Source: CAYOSU01 sp964541255
Lineage (GTDB): Bacteria; Bacillota; Clostridia; Christensenellales; CAMQZB01
Assembly (NCBI GenBank): GCA_964541255.1
Contig: CAZIPL010000017.1
Coordinates: 1 to 27,985 of the forward strand
Direction of reading: 5' to 3'
DNA length: 27,985 nucleotides
This document shows, one piece after another, positions 14,343 through 22,311 of the stretch. The notes beneath the pieces are model-generated. The model saw nothing but the letters and a program-made list of their open reading frames with translations. It had not been told where the DNA came from and did no database searches. The translations under genes and the position numbers were made by a program. Position 1 is the first letter of the stretch; the number at the start of each line of letters is the position of its first letter.

Positions 14343-14354
14343 AAAATAGCAATT

Positions 14355-14390
14355 GCGTCGTAAAGACTTATAATCTTTGCGACGTTTTTT
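14355..14390 (+). terminator. Intrinsic terminator after veg
   Basis: CGTCGTAAAGA pairs with TCTTTGCGACG, with one G-U, around seven bases and is followed by TTTTTTA. It separates the veg transcript from the SPOCS-LysM gene. Confidence 0.92.
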
Positions 14391-14516
14391 ATTGTCAAAA
14401 AAAAGACGTAAATATAACCGCAGATGAATAATACCTAAATGCTCTTTCAAAAAGCTGTTCTTAAAAAAACAACCTCGCATAAAATATTATATAAAATCTT
14501 TGTTTTAGGGGGCAAT

Positions 14517-16004
14517 ATGTCTATTACGACTGAGTTTAAGGAACTAAATGCGGTGAATATTTTTGATCGAGAGCTTAAAAAAGACAGCATAACGCTCAGA
14601 ATGTCGGACAATATGAGCGTCGGCTTTTCGAAAGTTTTGGAAAAACGTGCAACTTTATACGTTGAAAGCGTGGATGTTAACGACGACGCCGTTTCTTGTG
14701 TTCTCGGAGTCAACGTCAACGTGGTATTTGTCGATCTCAAAGGCACGATAAGACAAGCGGCGTATAACGGAAGCGTGGCGAAAACATATCGAATCGACGG
14801 CATAAGCGAAAAGGACGATATTATTTTGCGAGCGTTCGTAAACAATCTTGAAATAGACAAAATAGTCGGCGAGGATTTGACGTTGACTCTTTTTTATACT
14901 CTTTCGGGGATTGTTTTTGAAAGGGCTCGCTTTTCCGCTTTGACGTCGCTTGACGGTGCGTATTCGAAAAAGAAGAGAATAAAAAACATCTCTACCGTAA
15001 AGATAACAAAGCTTCCGCTTTCGATTCTCGAAACGATAGAAAACGCCGAAGACGTCAATTACGTTTTATCTTCTTCGTCGTCGATAAAAAGCATTTCCGC
15101 AAAAGCAAAACTTGACGAGGTGGAAATTATCTGCGAGGTAGAGGCAAGCGTTACATATCTCAAAAACGGCGACGACAACGAGTTCGTAACCCTTTCGAAG
15201 AGCTTCGAATACGTAGAAAGCTTCGAGGTCGCAAACGCGAAAGAAGAGGACTCCGTCATGGTTTTCCCGTCTGAGAAAAACACTCTCGTAAGTTTTTCCG
15301 AAGAAGACAAAACGTTTGATGTAAAGTGCGAATTTATAATTTCCGCTGCGGTAACGAAAGAAGAAGAATCGGAGATTATAACGGAAGTTTTCAGCAAAGA
15401 AAACGAGCTTTTGACGTCTTTCGAAGTAGTCGGACTAAATAACTTCGATGGCGTTTTGTCGTCGAGTAATTCCGACAGCGCGAACTATGCGATCGAAGAT
15501 TTAAGCGGCGTAGTCGCAACGCTTAACAAAAGCGCGGAGTTTATCAATATAAACAGGGAAGAAAACGCTTTAAGCGTTGATGTTTTGGCAAATCTTTCGA
15601 CGGTTGTGAATATCGACGGCAGCTATATATCACGCGATTTCGACGTTCCGATAAATATTATCGTGCCTACCGACGAAAAGGAACGAGATTATATCGCCGA
15701 GCTTTTCGTAACGGGCGGAGAGGTTGTCAAAAACGGCGACGGCGTTATCGCAAGCGTAACGGTTATGGCGAATCTAAACGCAATATCGAAAGAAACGGTT
15801 TCAGTCATAACTGCATTGGAGGTTGGCGAAGAAAAGACCAAGGACTGCAAAGCCATAGTTATTTACGTTGCAAAAGGCGGAGAAAGCGAGATTGACTTAG
15901 CAAGAAAAGTAAACTTAACTCCCGACGAAATCGCCGAGCAAGAAAACTTGACATATCCTTTAAGCGAGGGACAAAAGATAGTTTTATACAGAAAGCGTTC
16001 TTAA
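14517..16004 (+). CDS. SPOCS (DUF3794) protein with C-terminal LysM domain
   Basis: 495 residues from the ATG at 14517, preceded by TTTTAGGGGGCAAT. An upstream in-frame ATG at 14439 lacks a ribosome binding site. Most of the protein is beta strand with repeated DUF3794/SPOCS-like modules: an N-terminal one (about 25-165), a second around 190-310 and a third around 325-445, each ending in an (I/V)TxLPL- or DVPINI-type strand. The last 50 residues (VIYVAKGGESEIDLARKVNL, then TPDEIAEQENL and LSEGQKIVLY) are a LysM fold that would bind peptidoglycan. No signal peptide is seen, as for spore coat and cortex-associated proteins made in the mother cell. DUF3794-LysM proteins are a clostridial family linked to spore coat or cortex. 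The sequence GCATAAAATATTATA upstream contains CATAnnnTA, a sigma-E/K-like -10, but I cannot confirm the -35. Confidence 0.85.
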   Translation: MSITTEFKELNAVNIFDRELKKDSITLRMSDNMSVGFSKVLEKRATLYVESVDVNDDAVSCVLGVNVNVVFVDLKGTIRQAAYNGSVAKTYRIDGISEKDDIILRAFVNNLEIDKIVGEDLTLTLFYTLSGIVFERARFSALTSLDGAYSKKKRIKNISTVKITKLPLSILETIENAEDVNYVLSSSSSIKSISAKAKLDEVEIICEVEASVTYLKNGDDNEFVTLSKSFEYVESFEVANAKEEDSVMVFPSEKNTLVSFSEEDKTFDVKCEFIISAAVTKEEESEIITEVFSKENELLTSFEVVGLNNFDGVLSSSNSDSANYAIEDLSGVVATLNKSAEFININREENALSVDVLANLSTVVNIDGSYISRDFDVPINIIVPTDEKERDYIAELFVTGGEVVKNGDGVIASVTVMANLNAISKETVSVITALEVGEEKTKDCKAIVIYVAKGGESEIDLARKVNLTPDEIAEQENLTYPLSEGQKIVLYRKRS

Positions 16005-16061
16005 AACGAAAAGCTTAGTCGTTTTCGACATAAAAAATTTAAATAGTCATATACTTTTTCT

Positions 16062-17087
16062 ATGAGAATAGTGGTAACTGGCGGCGGAAGCGGCGGACAT
16101 ATTTTCCCGATATTTTCCTTGCTTCCGCAATTATTAAAAAACGGCGAAGTGTTTTACGTCGGAGAAAAGGGCGGAAAGGAAGAAGAGTTTTCGAAAAAAT
16201 ACGAAGTGCCGTTTTTCGGAATCTCGGAGACAAAGCTTCAAAGGGGAAAAATCGCGGAGAATTTATCTATCCCGAAAAAGCTTTTTGAAAGCGTCAAAGA
16301 AGCGCTTGTCATCTTAAAAAAGCTTGACGCGGACGTTCTTTTTTCAAAGGGCGGATATGTGGCGTTGCCTGTCGTTTTGGCGGCAAAAAAGCTGAATATC
16401 CCGATTGTTATTCACGAGTCCGATATAAACTTCGGACTTTCGAACAGAATAAGCCTTTTCTTTGCAGAAAAAGCGCTGACTTCTTTTAAGATAAAAAGCG
16501 GTGAAAAATTCGTCGTAACGTCTGCTCCTATTCGGGATGAGATTTTACTTGCCAAAAAAGAAGATCTGTTTTTCGATAAGAAGCCCGTGCTTCTGATTTT
16601 AGGCGGCTCGCTCGGCGCAAGCGAGCTTAACGAATACGTCAAGAATAACAAGGAAAGGCTTCAAAAAGACTTCAACGTTGTCCTAATAAGCGGCGAGAAT
16701 AAAGGCGTGGCAAAAAAAGAATCGGGATACATCGAAACGCCCTTTCAAGAAAACATCGGGAAATATCTCGCGTCTTCCGACGTTTGCATATCGCGCGGCG
16801 GTGCCGGAACGCTTTTTGAACTTGCGATAAAACGCGTTCCGTCGGTTATCGTGCCGCTTAACAATTCTGCAAGCCGCGGCGAACAAAAAAAGAACGCGGA
16901 ATATTTTGCAAACCGCGGAATTTTTTTGCTACACGACGAGAAAAACGATCTTCTCGAAGAAGCAAAAAAAGTATTTCTTGAGAAAGAAAAATATATAAAA
17001 GCTATGGAAAATAGCGACATTGCGGACGGTAAAGACAAAATCGTAGAAGAAATTCTATCCGCCGCAAGAGGGAAGAACAAGAATTGA
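16062..17087 (+). CDS. murG: UDP-GlcNAc--lipid-linked muramyl-pentapeptide GlcNAc transferase MurG
   Basis: 341 residues of GT28 type. The N-terminal half has GGGSGGHIFP (residues 7-16), then FSKGGYVALPVVLAAKKL and HESDINFGLSNR, where many MurG proteins have HEQN; HESD also occurs in Firmicutes. The C-terminal half has LILGGSLGASELN, SRGGAGTLFELA and PLNNSASRGEQKKNAEYF, which bind UDP-GlcNAc. MurG adds GlcNAc to lipid I at the inner face of the membrane to give lipid II. The gene is alone, not in a dcw cluster. No clear ribosome binding site precedes the ATG (ACTTTTTCT), so translation may be weak. A hairpin AAAACGA/TCGTTTT at 16003-16025 lies between it and the SPOCS gene. Confidence 0.95.
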   Translation: MRIVVTGGGSGGHIFPIFSLLPQLLKNGEVFYVGEKGGKEEEFSKKYEVPFFGISETKLQRGKIAENLSIPKKLFESVKEALVILKKLDADVLFSKGGYVALPVVLAAKKLNIPIVIHESDINFGLSNRISLFFAEKALTSFKIKSGEKFVVTSAPIRDEILLAKKEDLFFDKKPVLLILGGSLGASELNEYVKNNKERLQKDFNVVLISGENKGVAKKESGYIETPFQENIGKYLASSDVCISRGGAGTLFELAIKRVPSVIVPLNNSASRGEQKKNAEYFANRGIFLLHDEKNDLLEEAKKVFLEKEKYIKAMENSDIADGKDKIVEEILSAARGKNKN

Positions 17088-17442
17088 TTGCGTTTAATAA
17101 TTTGAAAATCCGCATACTTCCTAAGCTTTTTTTGGGGTGGGTTTTCGGATAAAAAAACAAATCGATATGGTTAAAAACTAATATTATCTTCAAATGAAAA
17201 AAGAAAACCCGACTTGAGTTTGATATGCTCGCGAAAAGTAGGATTTTACTTTATTATGAAACAAACAAGCAAAAACGTCCGAAAAATCGGACGTTTTTGC
17301 TTGTTATCCATTGTTATTGCGATTATGCTCAAAATATGTTGCAATTCTTTTTTTCGAAGCTTTGCCAATAACTCTTAAGATTACGGCTTTGTTGCGTTTT
17401 TTTTAGGATAAAAGCTAAGAAAAATTATTCTTTATGCGTTTA
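17088..17442. other. Convergent intergenic region
   Basis: Between the ends of murG and ppa, with no supported gene. It holds the strong bidirectional terminator at 17264-17305; the rest is AT-rich sequence with a TTTTTTT run at 17127 and nothing I can name. Confidence 0.5.
17264..17305. terminator. Perfect 19-bp bidirectional hairpin terminator
   Basis: AACAAGCAAAAACGTCCGA, an AAAA loop and its exact reverse complement. The A/T runs on both arms allow termination from both the murG and ppa sides. Confidence 0.85.
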
Positions 17443-17976
17443 TTATTTCGTTTGATATTTTTTCTTATATTTATCTATCGTATATTGAATGGTTTCGATA
17501 GCTTCCTCTTTGCCGCCTACGTCGTTGACGACGGTGGATTTTCCTTCAAGCTCTTTATAGACGGAGAAGAAGTGTTTCAGCTCGTCGAAGATGTGCTGCG
17601 GAAGCTCTGAGATGTCCTTATACATCGTGTACGTCGGGTCCCCGAAAGGTATTGCGATAATCTTTTCGTCGTTCGCGCCGCAGTCGCGCATTCTGATTAC
17701 GCCGATAGGGTAACATCTGACAAGAACGGACGGGTCGATACTTTCCGAGCAAAGGATAAGAACGTCGAGAGGGTCTCCGTCGTCGGCAAGGGTGCGAGGG
17801 ATAAATCCGTAATTCATAGGATAATGCGTCGCCGTAAAAAGCACTCTGTCGAGGATTATCATTCCCGTAGCTTTGTCAAGCTCGTATTTTTTCTTGCTGC
17901 CCTTCGTTATTTCGACTACCGCGATAAAATCCGTCGGAGCGATGCGTTTTTCGTCTATGTCGTGCATTATATTCAT
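17443..17976 (-). CDS. ppa: Inorganic pyrophosphatase, class A family I
   Basis: 177 residues, typical for the family. Catalytic features can be seen: KKKYELDKATG (substrate Lys and Glu), YPMNYGFIPRTL and DGDPLDVLIL with the metal-binding Asp residues, and GDPTYTMYKDISELP in the second half. The enzyme hydrolyses pyrophosphate to phosphate in the cytosol, pulling biosynthetic reactions forward. The ATG at 17976 follows AGGAGATTGTGAT; an internal ATG three codons later is less well placed. It lies 30 bases after the stop of the isocitrate dehydrogenase gene on the same strand, so the two form an operon driven by the promoter at 19302. Confidence 0.96.
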   Translation of the reverse strand: MNIMHDIDEKRIAPTDFIAVVEITKGSKKKYELDKATGMIILDRVLFTATHYPMNYGFIPRTLADDGDPLDVLILCSESIDPSVLVRCYPIGVIRMRDCGANDEKIIAIPFGDPTYTMYKDISELPQHIFDELKHFFSVYKELEGKSTVVNDVGGKEEAIETIQYTIDKYKKKYQTK

Positions 17977-18006
17977 ATCACAATCTCCTTTGAAATAGAA
18001 AAAGAA

Positions 18007-19212
18007 TCAATATAAAAGCTCTGCGATTTTTCCCAAGAATTGCTTGGAAGTAAGCTTAACGGGGGTAACTCCGTCTTTTTTGAAAAGGGGAACGAGATCG
18101 CCCGTCATAAATCCGCTTTCGATAGTCTGAATTGTCGCTTTTTCGACCTTTTCCGCAAAAGCCGAAAGCTCGGGATTGTTGTCAAGCTCGCCTCGTTTTT
18201 TCAACGCGCCCGTCCATGCAAATATAGTCGCGCAAGGGTTGGTTGATGTTTCTTCGCCCGATAAATATTTATAATAATGTCTCGTAACGGTGCCGTGCGC
18301 CGCTTCGTATTCGTAATTTCCGTCGGGGGAAACGAGAACGCTTGTCATCATGGCAAGCGAGCCGTATGCCGTTGCTATCATATCCGACATAACGTCGCCG
18401 TCATAGTTTTTGCACGCCCAGATAAATCCGCCCTCGCTTCTTATTACGCGAGCCACCGCGTCGTCGATGAGTGTGTAGTTATAAGATATTCTCGCTTTTT
18501 CGAATTTTTCTTTATATTCCGTTTCGTAAAGATAAGAAAATACGTCCTTGAATCGGTGGTCGTAGGTTTTCGAGATAGTATCTTTCGCGGAGAACCAAAG
18601 GTCGAGCTTTGTCGAAAGCGCGTAATCGAAGCACGTTTTCGCAAACGAATAAATGGAATTGTCGGTGTTATGCATGCCCGAAATTATGCCGTCGGTATCC
18701 TTGAAATCGAAAATTCTTATGCGCTTTTCCATATCGCCCGTCGTTACGACAAGCTCGGCTAGACTTCCCTTTTCGACGTACGCTTCGACCGATTTATAAA
18801 TATCTCCGTAAGCGTGCCTTGCGATGACGATAGGCTTTTTCCAAGTGGGGATATAAGGCGTAATGCCGTCGATAATTATCGGCGTTCTGAATACCGTGCC
18901 GTCAAGAATGGCTCTTATCGTCGCATTGGGAGAGGGATATAACGCTTTGAGGTTATATTCAACTTCTCTCTGTTTGTTCGCTGTGATAGTCGCGCACTTT
19001 ACGCCGACGCGATATTTTTTAATCGCTTCGCCTGCAAGATATGTTATCTTGTCGTCCGTTTCGTCTCTGTTTTTGAGAGAAAGGTCGTAATACTCCGTGT
19101 TAAGCTCGACAAAGGGGGATAAAAGAATATCCTTAATCATTTGCCATAAAACTCTCGTCATTTCGTCGCCGTCTATTTCGACGATTGGCGTAACGTATTT
19201 TATCTTTTCCAT
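18007..19212 (-). CDS. icd: NADP-dependent isocitrate dehydrogenase, eukaryote-type (class II)
   Basis: 401 residues, starting at the ATG at 19212 (MEKIKYVTPIVEIDG) behind ATAGGTGGCTT; the frame is open 18 more codons upstream but without a good start. The pattern is that of the homodimeric eukaryote-like IDH: EIDGDEMTRVLWQMIKD, CATITANKQREVEYNLK, SPNATIRAILDGTVFRTPI, RHAYGDIYK, YDGDVMSDMIA and EYEAAHGTVTRHYYKYLSG, then ETSTNPCATIFAW. It oxidises isocitrate to 2-oxoglutarate, giving NADPH and glutamate precursor. The Arg and His of HGTVTRHY bind the NADP phosphate in relatives. Length agrees with class II (about 400) rather than the bacterial type. Confidence 0.95.
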   Translation of the reverse strand: MEKIKYVTPIVEIDGDEMTRVLWQMIKDILLSPFVELNTEYYDLSLKNRDETDDKITYLAGEAIKKYRVGVKCATITANKQREVEYNLKALYPSPNATIRAILDGTVFRTPIIIDGITPYIPTWKKPIVIARHAYGDIYKSVEAYVEKGSLAELVVTTGDMEKRIRIFDFKDTDGIISGMHNTDNSIYSFAKTCFDYALSTKLDLWFSAKDTISKTYDHRFKDVFSYLYETEYKEKFEKARISYNYTLIDDAVARVIRSEGGFIWACKNYDGDVMSDMIATAYGSLAMMTSVLVSPDGNYEYEAAHGTVTRHYYKYLSGEETSTNPCATIFAWTGALKKRGELDNNPELSAFAEKVEKATIQTIESGFMTGDLVPLFKKDGVTPVKLTSKQFLGKIAELLY

Positions 19213-19301
19213 AAGCCACCTATATTTATCCATTAAAAAGCATAATCGATCGATTGCGTCTTTCAATGTATGAGATTCGACGTGTATTTTTATTTTACTT
19301 T

Positions 19302-19330
19302 ATTTTATTAAAGAAAACCGTTCTTGTCAA
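19302..19330 (-). promoter_or_regulatory. Strong sigma-A promoter for icd-ppa
   Basis: On the minus strand a perfect TTGACA, a 17-base spacer and TAAAAT. The predicted start lies about 80 bases before the icd start codon. Confidence 0.88.
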
Positions 19331-19672
19331 ATATATGTCGAGCCAAACATAAAAATATCGAAGTTTTTTGTAATAAACAAAAGTATCATTTTGAGACTGC
19401 TATTCGAAATATCGCTTTCGACAAAAAGAAAAAGAACGTGAGCGTTTTCTTATATATAATTAGCTTGTCCGCAAAACGGCGTTTAATTATATGAACATTT
19501 GCGTTTTTTCGGTATCGGTTGATAGTCTCGCAATTGAGTTTCAACCTATCAATTTATAATCTAGTATTAAGCTTAATCATAATACTAAATCATGAAGCTG
19601 ATGTATTGCTTATTTCTCTAAAACCGAAAATACCGCGATGTTTGGCGGACAAAAAACTATTCGGAGGAAACC
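19331..19672. other. Divergent intergenic region with inverted repeats
   Basis: No gene can be supported. It contains TTGATAG (19518-19524) with CTATCAA (19545-19551), and TAGTATTA (19562-19569) with TAATACTA (19580-19587), the second enclosing TTAAGCTTAA. TATAAT at 19555-19560 with TTGAGT 15 bases upstream may serve as promoter for the beta-propeller gene. These could be operator sites. Confidence 0.4.
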
Positions 19673-21136
19673 ATGAAAAAAGAAGAGAAGAATTTAGATA
19701 TACCCTTTTTGATATTCGTCGCCATGCTTTTAATAGCGCTTGTCGTTACGGCGGTAGCGATGTATGTTCAAGGCAAGGATTTCCCCGTTGCCGACCAATC
19801 TCCAAGCCCCGACGCAAGTCCTTTTGAAAGCGAAAATCCGAATAAAGATTTGCCGCTTCCCGACGTAGAAGAACCCGTTTCGCCGAGTTTTTCTTATTCG
19901 CTTCCTCGTCACGCGACGACATCGCTTTCTTCAGATATATCGTGGGATATGACAATCGGCGGAAGCGGCACGGACGTTGTTTGCGATGCTACGATGCTCG
20001 ATAAACTATATATTTTCGGCACGACGACTTCGAAAGATTTCGATATGAAAGGGAACGGTACGAGCGACCTTTTTGTCGCTGTCATGGACGGAGATCTTCT
20101 TTGCGACGTCGTTACATTCGGCGGCGAAAAAGACGACGTATGCCTTTTCGCAAAGCCATGCTACGGCAATTTCGGCACGACATTTATCGTGCTGTCGCAA
20201 AGCGGAGAAAACACGCTTGACATACATATTCTGCCAATCGACACTATGTCGCCTCTTTCAAAGGCTATTTCGTTTGACGGAAAAGTCAAATATATAAAAG
20301 CCGTTGCTTTGCAAGGAAGCGTCGTCGTTTTAATAAACGTCGACGGCAACGCGATGCTTTTTGAAATAACAAGCGGCGGAGAAACACGGGAGATTTCTTT
20401 CGAAAAAGATGGCGAGGGGAAAGACTTGCTTGTAATGGGAAACAGAGCGTTTATCCTTGCGACGGTTTCGAAAAAAGATAGGCTTACGGAAATAATCACC
20501 GTCGATATAAAGGGGAAGACGGGCGCAAGCTGCAATATTTTTTCCGACAAGGCAAGAACGGCTATATCGATTACGCCCGACGAAAACGGTTATATCGTTC
20601 CGTATAAAAGGGTGTCCGACGCGAAAACAATATTCGGAGTTATGCACCTAAACAGAGATTTTCTCATCGATTTCGACCATGAGGTGTCGGGCGCAGATTA
20701 CGACGAAATAGCCGTCTTTTGCGACCAAGGCGTGACGAAGCTTAAAGGTTATCACATATTTTGTACGACCAAAACCTCGACGGGATATAAAACGACTTAC
20801 GAAAACATATGCACGCACGGCGACCTCAACGGCTTTTCGGGTGAGCTTTTGGAAAACGTCTTGCCAAAATATTGCTATACTTCGAAAAGTGGAGCTGTGA
20901 TACTTGGCGATATAACGAAAGAGGGGAAGAGCAATATCTATATGGCTGTTTTTTCGTCAAACTTTTCGCTTCAAGAAGAGTATGTTTTCGGCGGAAACGG
21001 CAACGACGTCGCGATAAAGGGGATAATCGACAATAACGGTGACTTTTTGATATTAAGTAATTCAACCTCTATTGACGGCGATATATCGTATAATTTCGGA
21101 AAATCCGACGCGTGGATTATTAAATGCGGAAAGTAG
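19673..21136 (+). CDS. Membrane-anchored extracytoplasmic beta-propeller protein
   Basis: 487 residues. A short charged N-terminus is followed by a single membrane helix (about 11-31, FLIFVAMLLIALVVTAVAMY), then a Pro/Ser/Asp-rich linker (35-70) and a large beta-rich domain. Blades have the SBBP-like form W...GGSGTDVVCDA..., ...IFGTTTSKDFDMKGNGTSDL and again at the end VFGGNGNDVAIKGI, DNNGDFLILSNSTSIDGDIS and DAWIIKCG, so the first and last blades match and may close one propeller. The domain should lie outside the membrane. The function is unknown; no catalytic motif is visible. The start is fixed by TTCGGAGGAAACC. The gene is alone, with a terminator after it. Confidence 0.82.
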   Translation: MKKEEKNLDIPFLIFVAMLLIALVVTAVAMYVQGKDFPVADQSPSPDASPFESENPNKDLPLPDVEEPVSPSFSYSLPRHATTSLSSDISWDMTIGGSGTDVVCDATMLDKLYIFGTTTSKDFDMKGNGTSDLFVAVMDGDLLCDVVTFGGEKDDVCLFAKPCYGNFGTTFIVLSQSGENTLDIHILPIDTMSPLSKAISFDGKVKYIKAVALQGSVVVLINVDGNAMLFEITSGGETREISFEKDGEGKDLLVMGNRAFILATVSKKDRLTEIITVDIKGKTGASCNIFSDKARTAISITPDENGYIVPYKRVSDAKTIFGVMHLNRDFLIDFDHEVSGADYDEIAVFCDQGVTKLKGYHIFCTTKTSTGYKTTYENICTHGDLNGFSGELLENVLPKYCYTSKSGAVILGDITKEGKSNIYMAVFSSNFSLQEEYVFGGNGNDVAIKGIIDNNGDFLILSNSTSIDGDISYNFGKSDAWIIKCGK

Positions 21137-21207
21137 GATAATGGCTTCGCGTTTTAATGAAAAAGCGAAAAAAGAATAGTATTGCGTTTCGAAAACCATA
21201 TAACAAT

Positions 21208-21241
21208 AAACCCGTCGGCAAAATATAAGTCGGCGGGTTTT
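21208..21241. terminator. Intrinsic terminator between the propeller gene and the GDPD gene
   Basis: AAACCCGTCG pairs with CGGCGGGTTT, with one G-U, around 13 bases and is followed by T's. The two genes converge here, so it may serve both. Confidence 0.82.
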
Positions 21242-21305
21242 AGTTTATCATAATACAAGAAGTTTATGTTTTAAGACAAATTGCTTCTTCAAAAATATAT
21301 ATAAA

Positions 21306-22067
21306 CTACGGTTGATTGTTTTTGAAGCTGTCGGGGAGATAGCTTTCGAAAATTATATTGTCGCAATATTGTTTAAGTTCTTCTTCGCGTGATTTTGACG
21401 TAACCGTCCACGCGATGATTTCTCTGCCTTTTTTGCGTTCTCTTTCGACGGCGTTTTTCGGCATATATTTTTGATCGAAAGAAACGAAATCGGGCTTTGT
21501 CAATCCGTTTAGCAAAAGGTTATTGAGCATAAAGCAGTTGAATTTAGACTGTCCCGATTTTTCGTCGAGCTTTGTCGCGAGCTGTCCGCGAAGAATGTCT
21601 GGCGCGTTATCCTTAAACCACTTTACCGAAAGGGGATTGAAAGACTGCACGGCAAATTCGCCGTCATAATCTTTGACGATGTCATATAACGCCTTTTCAA
21701 GGACGCCGACTTTTGTGGAGGTGGATTTTATTTCGATAAGAAGAGGCGAGCGGTTTTTCGCTATAGGAAGAAGCTCTGTCAAAATAGGTACTTTTTCGTC
21801 CGTCGAAAGAAGCCTTTGCTCTTTAATTTCGCTAAGCGTGCAGTCGGTGATTTTCTTGTTTAGTCCCGTCATACGCGTCAAAGTGTCGTCGTGATGAATA
21901 ATGACATGTCCGTCGGATGAAATGTGTACGTCTATTTCGATTGCAAGATTCTCTCTCGCCGCGTTTTCGAATGCCGTAAGGGAGTTTTCGGGGGCGTCTC
22001 CCCAAAGTCCTCTGTGAGCGATTTTCGTAGTTCTTAGCCAATGACCTTTTGGAATTCTGCTTTTCAT
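21306..22067 (-). CDS. Glycerophosphodiester phosphodiesterase
   Basis: 253 residues from the ATG at 22067, chosen for the CGGAGCTTAATTAT site; the open frame runs 68 codons further upstream through AT-rich DNA that includes the promoter. It is a short GDPD of TIM-barrel type: IAHRGLWGDAPENSLTAF (His18, Arg19, Glu27), AIEIDVHISSDGHVIIHHDD (Glu44, Asp46, His59) followed by TLTRMTG. The two histidines and the Glu/Asp metal ligands are all present. The enzyme hydrolyses glycerophosphodiesters from phospholipid turnover to glycerol-3-phosphate and an alcohol; without a signal peptide it should act in the cytosol. Later blocks SPLLIEIKS and IIAWTVTSK fit the family. Confidence 0.93.
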   Translation of the reverse strand: MKSRIPKGHWLRTTKIAHRGLWGDAPENSLTAFENAARENLAIEIDVHISSDGHVIIHHDDTLTRMTGLNKKITDCTLSEIKEQRLLSTDEKVPILTELLPIAKNRSPLLIEIKSTSTKVGVLEKALYDIVKDYDGEFAVQSFNPLSVKWFKDNAPDILRGQLATKLDEKSGQSKFNCFMLNNLLLNGLTKPDFVSFDQKYMPKNAVERERKKGREIIAWTVTSKSREEELKQYCDNIIFESYLPDSFKNNQP

Positions 22068-22099
22068 ATAATTAAGCTCCGAAATAAAACTTCTATTTA

Positions 22100-22128
22100 A
22101 GTATAATACTTTTTTATGTATATTGCAA
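22100..22128 (-). promoter_or_regulatory. Promoter for the GDPD gene
   Basis: On the minus strand TTGCAA, a 17-base spacer and TATACT. It lies 33 bases before the start codon, which supports the start at 22067. Confidence 0.7.
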
Positions 22129-22264
22129 TACCAAAAACAATTATCGGTTGGCTGATTATAGATTATTTTATCATCGAATGTTTTTGCAAAAAATGTTTGA
22201 AACGATATATAAAAAGATTTTTTCGAAAAATAAAATTCGAGAAATAAAGCTCGCATAAAAATAA

Positions 22265-22293
22265 TTGCCAATTCGCAGTTTTTCCTATATAAT
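22265..22293 (+). promoter_or_regulatory. Promoter for lepA
   Basis: TTGCCA (22265-22270), 17 bases, perfect TATAAT (22288-22293). The leader would be only about 12 nt, just enough for the GGAGG ribosome binding site. Confidence 0.8.
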
Positions 22294-22311
22294 TATAAAA
22301 GCGGAGGAATT

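Noticed and set aside
21306..22271. Longer N-terminus (68 more residues) for the glycerophosphodiesterase
   Set aside because: The extra stretch is AT-rich, covers the promoter TTGCAA-17-TATACT and is not family-like; the ATG at 22067 has a ribosome binding site.
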